Below are positions 16,239-24,883 of a stretch of DNA of 53,370 nucleotides, in pieces (position 1 is the stretch's first letter; the number at the start of each line of letters is the position of its first letter). A program made the position numbers and the translations under genes. This DNA comes from JAEUMG01 sp046349315. GTDB lineage: Bacteria > Pseudomonadota > Alphaproteobacteria > Rhizobiales > Aestuariivirgaceae. The notes under the pieces were generated by a model. It did not search any database. It was not told the DNA's origin and saw only the letters and a program-made list of their open reading frames with translations. The stretch covers positions 1 to 53,370 of the forward strand of contig JAXMCQ010000032.1 in assembly GCA_046349315.1 (NCBI GenBank), in the 5' to 3' direction.

Positions 16239-17249
16239 CTATTCCTTCAGGGAGCAAATGTCGTTGGCGGCAATCTCGATCGGTATGGTCGCACCGATAT
16301 CGTGCATGGCAATGTTCGGCCGGTTCAGCGTGTCGAGCTTGATCGCCACACCATTGACGTCGGCGGTGTAGCGTATGATCGCCCCAAGGATATGAATTCC
16401 GGTGATCCTGGCCTCGGCGCGGTGAGAGCCTGGAATAGCCTTGCCGTTTGCCAGGCCGATCACCTGGGGGTGTATCGCCCAGGCCGCCTCCGGACGCTGT
16501 CGGAAAGCGCGCGCGACGGCGTCAGGTTCGAGAATGTTGAAGTCGCCGATGAATCGGGCGACCGAAAGGCTGGCTGGGCGATTGTAGATTTGTGCCGGTG
16601 TACCAACTTGCGAGAAGCGGCCCGCCTGCATGACCGCCACCCGATCGCCGAGCAGCAGCGCCTCCTCCTGGTCATGGGTAACGAACATCGCGGTGAAGCC
16701 GACTTCGCGTTGAAGCCGCTTCAACTCCTCACGCAAGCGCTTGCGGATTTGCGCATCGAGCGCAGATAGCGGTTCATCAAGCAGGAGAAGCTTGGGCTCG
16801 AGGACCAGCGCACGCGCTAAGGCAACACGCTGCTTCTGGCCGCCGGATAGCGCATGCGGACGCGCCTTGGCACGCGCCTCGAGTCCCATGAGCGCGATCA
16901 TCGCGGAAACTTTCTTGCCGATCGTCGCGGTGTCGAGCTTCTGCTGCTCCAAGCCGAAGGCGAGATTCTGTTCGACCGTCATGTTTGGAAACAACGCATA
17001 GTGTTGGAACACCATGCCGATGCCACGATGCTTGGGCTCAACGGCCGAAACATCCTTATCGTCGATGGCGATTGTGCCGCGGTCCTGTTTCGTAAGGCCC
17101 GCCACGGCACGCAGCAGTGTGGTCTTGCCGCAGCCTGATGGGCCTACCAGAACGCAAATGGTTCCCTGCTCGATGTCGAGGTCAATGCCCTCGAACACCG
17201 GGGTGTCGCCAAATCGCTTGGAGAGGTTGCGTATTTCGACGAAGCTCAT
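16239..17249 (-). CDS. ABC importer ATPase (AfuC/PotA type)
   Basis: This 336-residue nucleotide-binding subunit carries Walker A VGPSGCGKTTLL, the Q-loop in GMVFQHYALFPNMT, signature ALSGGQKQRVALARAL, Walker B LLLLDEPLSALD and the switch VTHDQEEA. A C-terminal TOBE-like regulatory domain follows from about residue 240. It energises import by the two permeases and binding protein encoded just upstream on the same strand. Its ATG overlaps the permease stop by four bases. The family covers iron(III), thiamine, phosphonate, spermidine and related importers. The substrate is not set by this subunit. Its 3' end abuts the palindromic repeat shared with xsc. Confidence 0.88.
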   Translation of the reverse strand: MSFVEIRNLSKRFGDTPVFEGIDLDIEQGTICVLVGPSGCGKTTLLRAVAGLTKQDRGTIAIDDKDVSAVEPKHRGIGMVFQHYALFPNMTVEQNLAFGLEQQKLDTATIGKKVSAMIALMGLEARAKARPHALSGGQKQRVALARALVLEPKLLLLDEPLSALDAQIRKRLREELKRLQREVGFTAMFVTHDQEEALLLGDRVAVMQAGRFSQVGTPAQIYNRPASLSVARFIGDFNILEPDAVARAFRQRPEAAWAIHPQVIGLANGKAIPGSHRAEARITGIHILGAIIRYTADVNGVAIKLDTLNRPNIAMHDIGATIPIEIAANDICSLKE

Positions 17250-18037
17250 GGGGCGCTCGGACGTGCTGTAACCCAGATGACGATCGATGTCGCGACGAGA
17301 ACAACAATGAAATAGGCGGTGATCACCGCACTGATCAGGCGGCCGCTGCCGCCGCGCAGGACACCGATGAATATCTGCAAGGTGGGGAAATGCCCGCCGA
17401 CGAGAAGGTTGGCGTAGACGAAGTCGCTGATGGCAAGCGTGAAGGTCATCACCAGGCCGACGATCAAGCCCGGGATGATGCAGGGCAACACGATCCGCCG
17501 CATGATCGACAGATCACTGGCGCCGACAAGACGACCCGCCTCGAAAATATCGCCAAGGTGAATGGCACGCAGGTTGTTTTTGATCGGAATGTAGAAGAGC
17601 GATGCTGCCAATGGGACATAGCCGAAGACCAAGACCCAGGGCGTCCCGTTCAGGACGATGCCATAATTGCCCGAGTAAATCCTGAGCAACCCGAGAGCCA
17701 GAACGATGCTCGGGACCGCATAGGGCAGGATCACGAGACCGGCTAACCAGCGATCAAGCGCCGGAAAATAGCAATGCGCGACGAGGATCGCAGGCACGCA
17801 GACAAGCGGCGTCACGATCATCGAACCGATCGCGATGATCAGCGAATTCTCGAGTGCCGTCAGAAAGCGAGGATCGGCGAGGAGCTTCGCCCAATACTCG
17901 GTCGTGTAGTCGACCGGCAGCACGGTGCCCGCCCATTCGGTCGCAATGCTGTTCATCGCCACCGCGACGATCGGCAATAGCTGCAGGAAGATCACCAGAC
18001 CGACCCACGACCAGTCCCGCCACGAGCGATCAAGCAT
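17246..18037 (-). CDS. ABC importer permease (second)
   Basis: This 263-residue inner-membrane permease has six predicted helices and the EAA-type coupling loop EAGRLVGASDLSIMRRIVLP at about residues 166-185, which docks on the ATPase. It overlaps the ATPase gene by four bases and the other permease gene by eight, so all are translationally linked. Size and loop position match PotC/ThiP-half type permeases that work as heterodimers. Substrate unknown. Confidence 0.87.
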   Translation of the reverse strand: MLDRSWRDWSWVGLVIFLQLLPIVAVAMNSIATEWAGTVLPVDYTTEYWAKLLADPRFLTALENSLIIAIGSMIVTPLVCVPAILVAHCYFPALDRWLAGLVILPYAVPSIVLALGLLRIYSGNYGIVLNGTPWVLVFGYVPLAASLFYIPIKNNLRAIHLGDIFEAGRLVGASDLSIMRRIVLPCIIPGLIVGLVMTFTLAISDFVYANLLVGGHFPTLQIFIGVLRGGSGRLISAVITAYFIVVLVATSIVIWVTARPSAP

Positions 18038-18872
18038 TGGGGGCCCTGGGCTTAATGACGAATTGCTCCGCCATGATTAGTGTCGCGAGGCAGATGACCA
18101 GCAGCATGGCGAGCGCATCGGCGAGGTTGGGATCGGAGAAGACATCGCCGGCGGTCAATTCCCCGATTCGGATGGTGACAAGATTGGCGCTGCCGCCGAC
18201 CAGGGCCCAGGCGGTCGCATAGGTGCCCATGGCATTGGCGAACAGCATGATGAAGACGCTGATCAGGCTCGGAGCCAGGATCGGCAAGCCGATGCGGCGC
18301 CAGAAAACAAACCCGCCTGCGCCAACGAGATGGGCAGCCTCGCGGACCTCACGTGTTATCGCCCCGAGCCCCGGAAAGATCAGCAGGATGCCGAGCAGCA
18401 CTTGGAAATAGGAATAGACGATGACGAGACCGCTGTTCGAATAGATATTGAAGTCCTTCACGATCCCGGCCCGCACAAGGAGCAGCGTGAAGGAACCGCT
18501 CACCCCCATCAGGATGACAAAGGCGAAGGCGAGCGGAAAACCGGTGAAGTTTGCACCGATATTCGAGCAGATCAGCACGAATTGCTGGATGCGCCCCGGC
18601 AATTTTTGCAGGAGCACGGCGATCGGCAGTGCCAGCACCAGGCCGATGGCTGCAGTCGCCAGCGAAATCGCGAAACTCGCCTTGAAGGCATTGAGGTAGA
18701 AGCGGCTGGTGAGGATCTCGCCGTAGTTACCGAGCGAGATTGTGCCCCCCTTGAACAGGCTGTTACCAGTCACCGCCAGGAGCGGCATGATCTCGAACAG
18801 GAAGACGACAAGAAGGAAGGGCACGGCGCAAGCCCAAGCGATTGGGCGGGCCTTCTTGCCAATGTCGATCAT
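18030..18872 (-). CDS. ABC importer permease (first)
   Basis: This 280-residue permease begins MIDIGKKARPIAWACAVPFLL and has six helices. Its coupling loop REVREAAHLVGAGGFVFWRR lies at about residues 181-200. ATG at 18872 is preferred to TTG at 18896 because it opens the usual PotB-like cytosolic N-terminus. It forms the channel together with the second permease. A strong hairpin separates it from the binding-protein gene, which probably lowers its expression relative to the binding protein. Confidence 0.85.
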   Translation of the reverse strand: MIDIGKKARPIAWACAVPFLLVVFLFEIMPLLAVTGNSLFKGGTISLGNYGEILTSRFYLNAFKASFAISLATAAIGLVLALPIAVLLQKLPGRIQQFVLICSNIGANFTGFPLAFAFVILMGVSGSFTLLLVRAGIVKDFNIYSNSGLVIVYSYFQVLLGILLIFPGLGAITREVREAAHLVGAGGFVFWRRIGLPILAPSLISVFIMLFANAMGTYATAWALVGGSANLVTIRIGELTAGDVFSDPNLADALAMLLVICLATLIMAEQFVIKPRAPNA

Positions 18873-18897
18873 GTGTCGAAGTCTTGCATCGGGCAAT

Positions 18898-18927
18898 CAG
18901 GCCGCAGGGCTCTCGTCCTGCGGCCTG
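18898..18927 (-). terminator. Intra-operon hairpin after the binding-protein gene
   Basis: CAGGCCGCAGG and CCTGCGGCCTG form an 11-base perfect stem around eight bases, 14 bases after the binding-protein stop. No U-run follows, so it is more likely an mRNA-stabilising or attenuating hairpin than a full terminator. Such hairpins are common between binding-protein and permease genes. Confidence 0.6.
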
Positions 18928-18940
18928 AAATAACTGTTGC

Positions 18941-19996
18941 CTACATCCGCGACATGACCTGTTCCTGCCACATCTTGGACAGCTGCTTGGCCGAGTCCAT
19001 CCACAGCGTCGCATTGACCGGACGGGCCTTTGCATATTGCTCCTTCGGAAGCACGTTGCTTGCGACTTGCGGCGGCAAGGTGATGTAGTCGATCAGGATC
19101 GGCCGGGCGAAGCCCTTGGCGTAATTGATCTGGCCCTCGTCGCTGAAGATGAATTCGCGGGTGAGCTTGGCGATGTTCGGATGGGGCGCGTAGGCGTTGA
19201 TGGTGGTCGTGTATCCGCTCGTCACCGAGCCATCCGCCGGGATGATGACATCCCAGTTATCCTTGCCCACCGCGTTGCGGTAGTTGAGCGCGTTGAAGTC
19301 CCAAACAATGCCGACTTCGATCTCGCCCTTCTCCATGTTGCCGGGATTGGCGCCGATGGTCAGGAGCCGCTTCTGCTCGGCGAGCTTGGCAAAGAGGTCC
19401 ATCGCGGGCTGGAGGTTTTCCTCGCCGCCACCGCCGGCGATTGCCGCAGCGAGCACCAGCGCGTTGGATTGCGCGGCCTTGCCAACGTCACCAACGGCCA
19501 CTTTGTAGTCGCCGTTCACGAGATCCGCGAAGCTCTTGGGCGGATTCTGCACTTTCTTGTTGATGAGAAAGGCGATGGTGCCGGTATAGCCTAGCGCCCA
19601 ATGGCCGTCGGTATCCTTGGCCCAAGCGGGGATCTTGTCCCAATTGGTCGGCTTGTAAGGCTGGCTCAGGCCCTTGGCGACGGCGATCGGGCCGAATTCA
19701 AGGCCAACTTCGGCAAAATCGGCGCTCGGGTTCGATTTCTCGGCTTCGAACTTGGCAAGTTCTTCGGCGCTGCTCATGTCGGTGTCGGTATGAGTCACGC
19801 CATACTTGGCGGTGATCGCCTTCCACTGGTCGCCCCAATTGGCCCAGTCATCCGGGCAGCCGAGGCTGACAATGGTGCCCTCCTTGCGGGCGCCGGCTTC
19901 CAATTCGTCCAAAGACTGGCTCAATGCCGGTGCGTAGCCGGCGAGAAGAGCGGATAGGGCAAGGCCCACCATTGCGGTTCTGCGAGTGAGTGTCAT
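18941..19996 (-). CDS. ABC importer periplasmic binding protein (family 1 extracellular solute-binding)
   Basis: This 351-residue exported protein has a signal at about 1-26 with a paired arginine (LTRRTAMVGLAL), cleaved near ALSQ. The mature part resembles AfuA/PotD-type binding proteins: LDELEAGARKEGTIVSLG at its start, GYTGTIAFLINKK in the middle and a hinge-region VGIVWDFNALNYR. It is the first gene of the importer operon and divergent from a Tat-exported phosphoesterase 187 bases away. This arrangement suggests uptake of a compound released by that enzyme, for example a phosphorylated or aminated headgroup. That is inference only. Iron(III), thiamine, 2-aminoethylphosphonate and polyamine importers share the fold. 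Confidence 0.82.
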   Translation of the reverse strand: MTLTRRTAMVGLALSALLAGYAPALSQSLDELEAGARKEGTIVSLGCPDDWANWGDQWKAITAKYGVTHTDTDMSSAEELAKFEAEKSNPSADFAEVGLEFGPIAVAKGLSQPYKPTNWDKIPAWAKDTDGHWALGYTGTIAFLINKKVQNPPKSFADLVNGDYKVAVGDVGKAAQSNALVLAAAIAGGGGEENLQPAMDLFAKLAEQKRLLTIGANPGNMEKGEIEVGIVWDFNALNYRNAVGKDNWDVIIPADGSVTSGYTTTINAYAPHPNIAKLTREFIFSDEGQINYAKGFARPILIDYITLPPQVASNVLPKEQYAKARPVNATLWMDSAKQLSKMWQEQVMSRM

Positions 19997-20059
19997 GGAA
20001 CTGTCCTCTGCTGGTATGAGTCCCCGGACAGCTCAGTCGTCGGCAAGTGTTGCACTGCC

Positions 20060-20077
20060 ATGTAGGTTCCGTGACAG
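20060..20077 (-). promoter_or_regulatory. Possible Pho box (weak)
   Basis: Read on the minus strand, CTGTCAC is followed after exactly four bases by CCTACAT. The first heptamer fits the Pho-box repeat CTGTCAT well; the second matches at only four of seven positions. It lies about 64 bases upstream of the binding-protein start and in front of a phosphoesterase gene on the other side. This is a weak hint of phosphate control. Confidence 0.25.
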
Positions 20078-20182
20078 TTTGATATTTCTCCACACAACGC
20101 CGGGCTTGGGAGGACGTGGCATTTCACTGTGTGACCACGTATAGGAATCAGCCTGTTGTCAGTACGTGGCTCGGGGGAAGAC

Positions 20183-21871
20183 ATGACCGAGAAGCAGCAT
20201 TCGGGAAATCGTCGTTCACGCCGCGAATTCCTCAAAGCATCGGCGGCGGCGGTCGCCGGTTCGCAACTGGTGTCGAGCACGGAAGTCAAGGCGCAAACGC
20301 CGCCCACGCTTCCTCCGCGGGCGACTCCCGGGTTCGACCATCTGGTCGTTGTGATGTTCGAGAACCGTTCGCTCGATAATTTACTCGGCTATCTTTACGA
20401 GCCCGGCGAATTGCCGGCCGGCGAAACATTCGACGGACTTGCCGGCAAATCCTACTCCAACCCCTCGCCCAGCGGCCCGATTGCCGCGCATGTCTATACC
20501 GGACCGACCGACAGCATAATGGATAGCCCCTCGCCTGACCCGGGTGAGGAATACCCGCATGTGAACACCCAGATCTTCGGTACGGTTGATCCGCCGACCA
20601 ATGCGCATCTGAACTACAAGAAGATGAAGGCACCCTATAATGCGCCGCAAGCCGGCACTCCGGAGGCGATGCAGGGCTTCGTCAAGGACTATATCAACAA
20701 CTACTTCGCGACGCAGAGCCACGCGCCGACGGAAAAGGAATATGCGGTTGCGATGGGCTCGTTCAGCCGAGAAATGCTACCGGTAACGAGCACACTTGCG
20801 CGGAACTTTGCCGTCTATGATCGCTGGTTCTGCGCGGTGCCTTCGCAGACCTTCTGCAACCGTTCCTTCTTCCACGCGTCGACATCATCCGGGTTCGTGA
20901 CCAACGACGGCAAGGACGGATACAGGAAGTGGTTGGACCGGAAGTTGAACCCCGCCACCACGATCTTCAATCGTCTTGAAGAAAAAGGGATACCCTGGGC
21001 GGTCTATTTCGATGCGAGTCAGATCGTCTCGCTGACCGGCTTCATCAATGCGCCGGCGCTCGAGCCCTATTGGAAGACGCATTTCCGCAGCATGACGCAG
21101 TTCTACGATGATGCCCGAACCGGCAAATTGCCGGCTTACAGTTTCATCGAGCCGCGCCTGCTTTTCGACCACAACGACATGCATCCGCCTGTGGCCACCT
21201 TCACGTTCACCAATGCCGAAGGAAAGAAGGACAAGGTCGGCGGCAATTCCGATGTGAGGGCGGGTGAGAAATTGTTGCACGACATCTATTCCGCCGTCCG
21301 CACCAGCGCGACACCCAATGGATCGAACGCCATGAACACGCTGCTGCTCGTCACATTCGACGAGCATGGCGGCATTCACGACCATGTCCCGCCGCCCAGT
21401 GCCGTCCCTCCGGCCGGACTCAAGGACACGGAGATGGATTTTACGTTCGACCGGCTCGGCGTCCGCGTGCCGGCAATCGCTATCTCCGCCTACACGCGGG
21501 CCGGCACAATCATTCATGACGAAATGCATCATGCGGCGGTGATCGCGACCTTGTGCGAGAAATTCGGGCTGGAGCCTCTGACGGCTCGTGACACGGGAGC
21601 ACGCTCGCTTAAGAATGCGGTCAACCTGACCGAACCGCGGCAATCCTGGGATTGGCCGGAGACGACACCGCAATATGTGCCGCCCAATCCGGAAGCGACG
21701 GGACCGTTCACACCGCAAGCCGGGAAGGCGCCGTTGACGCCGCCTGGCCTGGCCCTGATGGGGATGCTGGTCGAGAAGTTCCATTTGCCAAAGGACCAGG
21801 AACCCAAGACGTACGATCAGGCCTGGAAGCTGTTGCAGCGGGTCGGCAAAGGCCTATTCGGCGGCGTTTGA
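20183..21871 (+). CDS. Tat-exported phosphoesterase (phospholipase C / acid phosphatase AcpA family)
   Basis: This 562-residue protein has a twin-arginine signal (SRREFLKASAAAVAGS, residues about 12-27). The catalytic domain of the phosphoesterase family follows, with VVVMFENRSLDNLLGYL near the N-terminus (metal and nucleophile region), the internal FCNRSFFHASTSSGF, and LLVTFDEHGGIHDHVPPP. Members cleave phospholipids such as phosphatidylcholine or other phosphomonoesters and diesters in the periplasm or outside the cell. ATG at 20183 has GGGGGAAG upstream and places the Tat motif correctly; TTG at 20156 would add nine residues. Its 3' end overlaps the convergent small membrane gene by 18 bases. 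Divergence from an ABC importer suggests coupled substrate scavenging. Confidence 0.87.
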   Translation: MTEKQHSGNRRSRREFLKASAAAVAGSQLVSSTEVKAQTPPTLPPRATPGFDHLVVVMFENRSLDNLLGYLYEPGELPAGETFDGLAGKSYSNPSPSGPIAAHVYTGPTDSIMDSPSPDPGEEYPHVNTQIFGTVDPPTNAHLNYKKMKAPYNAPQAGTPEAMQGFVKDYINNYFATQSHAPTEKEYAVAMGSFSREMLPVTSTLARNFAVYDRWFCAVPSQTFCNRSFFHASTSSGFVTNDGKDGYRKWLDRKLNPATTIFNRLEEKGIPWAVYFDASQIVSLTGFINAPALEPYWKTHFRSMTQFYDDARTGKLPAYSFIEPRLLFDHNDMHPPVATFTFTNAEGKKDKVGGNSDVRAGEKLLHDIYSAVRTSATPNGSNAMNTLLLVTFDEHGGIHDHVPPPSAVPPAGLKDTEMDFTFDRLGVRVPAIAISAYTRAGTIIHDEMHHAAVIATLCEKFGLEPLTARDTGARSLKNAVNLTEPRQSWDWPETTPQYVPPNPEATGPFTPQAGKAPLTPPGLALMGMLVEKFHLPKDQEPKTYDQAWKLLQRVGKGLFGGV

Positions 21872-22162
21872 CGCCCCTGGCAGGTTGTTCTTGTAACGCC
21901 AGAGCTCCCACTTGACCCTCGCTTGCTTGTAGGCATCGAGAACCGAGAGCCCGTAGATCAGGATTCCGCCGGCATATCGGCCGATAAACGAGACGTGGTC
22001 GGGGGCGAGCTTCGATGTCGCCCAGCCCAAAACAATGATGAAGAACAGAAACACCAACCCGCGATGGGGCACTCCATTGAGCACGTGCCCACCGCCGGGC
22101 AGAATGATCGCCGCCGCCAGCACGAGATAAGGGTTGTATGGCTTAGATCGACTCTGGGTCAT
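21854..22162 (-). CDS. Small membrane protein of unknown function
   Basis: This 102-residue protein begins MTQSRSKPYNPYLVLAAA and has about three hydrophobic segments. The segment ILPGGGHVLNGVPHRGLVFLF is conserved-looking and Gly-rich, and the C-terminal tail is charged (KQARVKWELWRYKNN). ATG at 22162 overlaps the stop of the preceding gene (ATGA) and is preferred to ATG at 22180. I do not recognise a named family with certainty. It is the last gene of a run of membrane-protein genes beginning at 25180, although a strong hairpin at 22855-22884 may separate it from the permease. Its 3' end overlaps the convergent phosphoesterase gene. Confidence 0.7.
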   Translation of the reverse strand: MTQSRSKPYNPYLVLAAAIILPGGGHVLNGVPHRGLVFLFFIIVLGWATSKLAPDHVSFIGRYAGGILIYGLSVLDAYKQARVKWELWRYKNNLPGASNAAE

Positions 22163-22848
22163 GCGGTCTGGGTGCTCCATGCAACAATGGACGTCCTGAT
22201 TGCGATAAGTCGATCGAGCAGCGCTCGGACGCGTTCAGGCTGCAGCACGACGTCGCCGAACTCCGCCTGGCGGAATACCCCGTAGCGGGCCCGATCGGCT
22301 TCGGCGATCTGCCAGACTAGCCTCATTCCTTTCGGCGAGATGAGAAGCTCCTTGGCTCGGGCGTCCTCAAAGAGCCCCAAATGCGGTTCGATGACGAAGG
22401 CCGGCAGCAGATGATTTGGGTCGTCGGTGCGCACGACGGCTCCGAGCGGAAAATCGGGCGGGGTCTTGATGACCGCCGGCAGCAAGTCGAAATTCGAAAA
22501 GGTCGTCGGCCCGGCGGGCCGCATCATGAGATCGAAAGTCGCCTTCACAGGAACCGGCTCGGGGATCGTGACCAGCAGCCAGAGTACCGGGAGTTTTCGC
22601 ACCGCCAGGGTGTCTACGACGGCAAAGATTCGGACCGGCAGACCGTCGTAGTAGCCGACAAGTTGGGGAAAGCCGGCGGCCGCATCACCTTCGTAGCGCC
22701 AATCCCGCAGCATGGGCTTGATCGGATCGTAAAGCTTGTCAGGTGCCTCACGGCGCCGCCGCGACGCCTCGCGAAAGCGCATGACGAGATGCACCGCCAG
22801 GGCGACAGCAGCAACAACGCCAGCAATAGTGCTCAGGACCTGCCACAT
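22159..22848 (-). CDS. Membrane-anchored protein of unknown function
   Basis: This 229-residue protein has one N-terminal helix (MWQVLSTIAGVVAAVALAVHLV) followed by a basic, Arg-rich stretch and a soluble domain of about 190 residues containing YDGLPVRIFAVVDTLAVRKLPVLWL. The Arg-rich flank after the helix suggests a cytosolic soluble domain. I do not recognise the domain. ATG at 22848 is chosen because the longer start at 22881 lies inside the transcription-terminator stem. It is translationally coupled (ATGA) to the small membrane gene downstream. It follows the APC permease gene on the same strand. Confidence 0.65.
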   Translation of the reverse strand: MWQVLSTIAGVVAAVALAVHLVMRFREASRRRREAPDKLYDPIKPMLRDWRYEGDAAAGFPQLVGYYDGLPVRIFAVVDTLAVRKLPVLWLLVTIPEPVPVKATFDLMMRPAGPTTFSNFDLLPAVIKTPPDFPLGAVVRTDDPNHLLPAFVIEPHLGLFEDARAKELLISPKGMRLVWQIAEADRARYGVFRQAEFGDVVLQPERVRALLDRLIAIRTSIVAWSTQTA

Positions 22849-22854
22849 GGAATG

Positions 22855-22884
22855 ATTATGGCCCGCCTTTCGGCGGGCCATAAT
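22855..22884 (-). terminator. Hairpin terminator after the APC permease gene
   Basis: ATTATGGCCCGCC and GGCGGGCCATAAT make a perfect 13-base stem with a GAAA tetraloop on the minus strand, 16 bases after the permease stop. The A/T ends of the stem make it work in either direction. It lies only seven bases before the next start codon, so some read-through is likely if that gene shares the operon. Confidence 0.75.
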
Positions 22885-22899
22885 GATTTCGCGTCCGGT

Positions 22900-24303
22900 T
22901 CAATATCCCCGCGGCTTTGGCCACGGCATGGTGAACTGGTCGCCACGCCGCACATATTGGTAGCGATAGAAGTGGAACCATAGCGAGACCACTATGTAGA
23001 AGACCACCATCGCGATCAATTGCGAGCCGAAGCCAAGGAAGATGGCGAAGAACGTCACAACGCATAAGACGAAGAGAACGACCGCCGGGGCCGGATGGAA
23101 GGGGTGAGTGTACCCGCGCCTGATCGACCCGAGTGGCCATTTATTGCGGAACATCATGATATTGATGCTCATGAAGGTGTATTGCAGAACGCCCGAGAGG
23201 ATCGAGAAGGTGATCGCCTGATTGAGGTCGGCAATGAAGGCGAAGGCCAGCGCGATCGGAAGAAGGAAAAGGATCGAGCGGTAGGGCGTGCGGTATTTGG
23301 GATGAACCGCACTGAACCATGTCGGCAGGTAGCGGTCACGGCCCAGTGAGAACCAAGCCCGTGCGGCGTCATTGATACAACCATTTGCCGATGCAACGGC
23401 CGAAAGGATCGTGCCCCAGAATAGCAGGAATTCCAGGGTTCCCGAGCCGGTTACACGTGCGGCATCCCAAAGCGGGAAGAAGGTGAAGCCCAGATACTCC
23501 CATGGCAGCAAGCTTGCGCAGACATACCAGGTGAGTGCGGCGGCGATCAGCAAGGTGATCATCCCGGCCATGGTGCCGTAAGGTAGCGATCGTGGCGGCG
23601 ATCGCACTTCTTCTGCCGCCTGTGTCGTGCCTTCAATTCCCAGATAGTACCAGATCGCGAACTGGAATGCCGCGATCACGCCTATCCAGCCGTAAGGCAA
23701 GGCATTTTGCGGTGTCACCAACTCGCCAAGTTTCAGCACAACTCCTTGGCTCCAAGGCTGAACCGAGAAGAAGAGCACCAGGATCGAAGCATAGGCAAGT
23801 GCAGTGATGACGAAGTTCACGTTCAAGGTCATCAGCACGCCGCGATAATTAAGCCAGGCAAAGACAACGATGGTCAAAACCACGAAGCCATGTCGCGTAA
23901 GCCCTTCGGTTGCGGCGTTGGTGACGACAAGGTCACCAACGAGGATGGCATCCGACACCTCGAGCATCGTGTAGGCAAAGACAAGATAAAGCGCGACATT
24001 GAAGGCCATGAGAGGACCTACAATGTGCTTGGCCTGCGCATATTGGCCGCCAGCGGCAGCGACCGTCGAGGTCACCTCCGAGTCGATCATCGCGACAGAT
24101 GTGTAAAGCAGGCCGACAAACCAGCAGGTAATAAGCGCGGCAAGGGCGCCGCCCTTGTCGGCGGCGAAGTTCCAACCGGTGAATTCACCAACCAGAACGA
24201 TGCCGACGCCCAGCGCCCAGACATGGGCTGGACCCAGCACGCGCAGCAGGGACACGCGCTTCGGCGCGCTGACGGCATTGCCGGTATCAACCACGGCGCT
24301 CAT
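22900..24303 (-). CDS. APC-superfamily amino-acid/amine permease
   Basis: This 467-residue transporter has about twelve hydrophobic helices. The N-terminal LGPAHVWALGVGIVLVGEFT and unwound first-helix GEFTGWNF region are typical of APC transporters and resemble the ethanolamine-permease branch. IDSEVTSTVAAAGGQYAQAK and the central YYLGIEGTTQAAEE blocks also fit. It should import an amino acid or amine with a coupling ion. It is the fourth gene of an operon that starts with three small membrane proteins, and its ATG overlaps the stop of the 60-residue gene (ATGA). Known APC importers do not usually come with dedicated small subunits, which makes the operon unusual. Substrate is unknown. Confidence 0.85.
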   Translation of the reverse strand: MSAVVDTGNAVSAPKRVSLLRVLGPAHVWALGVGIVLVGEFTGWNFAADKGGALAALITCWFVGLLYTSVAMIDSEVTSTVAAAGGQYAQAKHIVGPLMAFNVALYLVFAYTMLEVSDAILVGDLVVTNAATEGLTRHGFVVLTIVVFAWLNYRGVLMTLNVNFVITALAYASILVLFFSVQPWSQGVVLKLGELVTPQNALPYGWIGVIAAFQFAIWYYLGIEGTTQAAEEVRSPPRSLPYGTMAGMITLLIAAALTWYVCASLLPWEYLGFTFFPLWDAARVTGSGTLEFLLFWGTILSAVASANGCINDAARAWFSLGRDRYLPTWFSAVHPKYRTPYRSILFLLPIALAFAFIADLNQAITFSILSGVLQYTFMSINIMMFRNKWPLGSIRRGYTHPFHPAPAVVLFVLCVVTFFAIFLGFGSQLIAMVVFYIVVSLWFHFYRYQYVRRGDQFTMPWPKPRGY

Positions 24304-24482
24304 GACTGACCCCCAACATTCTTGAGCTGGTGCTTTTCCTGCACAGCTTCGATTTCGCCTTCACGCGACGAGGTCAGCACGTCTTCGGTGTATTCCGAGT
24401 CGATCTTGTACCAGTCGTAAAGCATCCAAACGCCGAGCAGGATGGCGATCGCCCAGGCGATGTATGAAAGCATTGTCCACAT
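24300..24482 (-). CDS. 60-residue single-pass membrane protein, third gene of the permease operon
   Basis: This very small protein has one helix at about residues 4-22 (MLSYIAWAIAILLGVWMLYD) and then a charged cytosolic tail with TSSREGEIEAVQEKHQLKN. GGGGCGAG stands in front of its ATG. Its stop overlaps the permease start, so the two should be made in near-equal amounts, as expected for a permease subunit or assembly factor. No named family recognised. The short length alone would be weak evidence, but the operon position, overlap and ribosome-binding site support a real gene. Confidence 0.72.
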   Translation of the reverse strand: MWTMLSYIAWAIAILLGVWMLYDWYKIDSEYTEDVLTSSREGEIEAVQEKHQLKNVGGQS

Positions 24483-24491
24483 GGCTCGCCC

Positions 24492-24872
24492 CTATTTCTC
24501 GTCGCCGAATTTTTCCGCGATCACTTCGCGATATTCGCGATCCGATGCACGGAACAGAAAGACGAAGTAGCCGATCAAAACGGCGGCCATGACAATCAGC
24601 GCGAGCCAGTCGATATTGTAGTGAAACCGGTTCTGGATGATGTCGTGAGCGGTTTCCGGCGTATAGCCGAGCTTTTCCCAGATCGAGACCATGGTCGCAT
24701 TCTGGCCGAGGGTTTCCCAGGTGGGGTTCTCGATCTTGTCGATCGCCTTGGCGGCGCCGGCGAGACCAAGTTTCAACGGCAGCCACAGAGCGATAAAGAT
24801 CGCCGCGACAAGAAAAATGATATCGGCGAACTGCATGCTGCGAGGCTGTTCGGGCGGGGTGTATTTGGCCAT
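24492..24872 (-). CDS. 126-residue two-helix membrane protein, second gene of the permease operon
   Basis: There are helices at about residues 14-36 (FADIIFLVAAIFIALWL) and 88-107 (WLALIVMAAVLIGYFVFLF). A loop of some 50 residues between them contains NPTWETLGQNATMVSIWEKL, which could contact a ligand or the permease from outside. The C-terminus is charged (ASDREYREVIAEKFGDEK). GGGGAGGGTGAA precedes the ATG. Nine bases separate it from the next gene. I do not recognise a named family. Confidence 0.75.
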   Translation of the reverse strand: MAKYTPPEQPRSMQFADIIFLVAAIFIALWLPLKLGLAGAAKAIDKIENPTWETLGQNATMVSIWEKLGYTPETAHDIIQNRFHYNIDWLALIVMAAVLIGYFVFLFRASDREYREVIAEKFGDEK

Positions 24873-24883
24873 TTCACCCTCCC

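Noticed and set aside
22849..22881. Longer start (ATG 22881) for the 229-residue membrane-anchored protein
   Set aside because: The extra codons lie in the perfect 13-base hairpin that follows the permease gene, so they are not likely to be translated.
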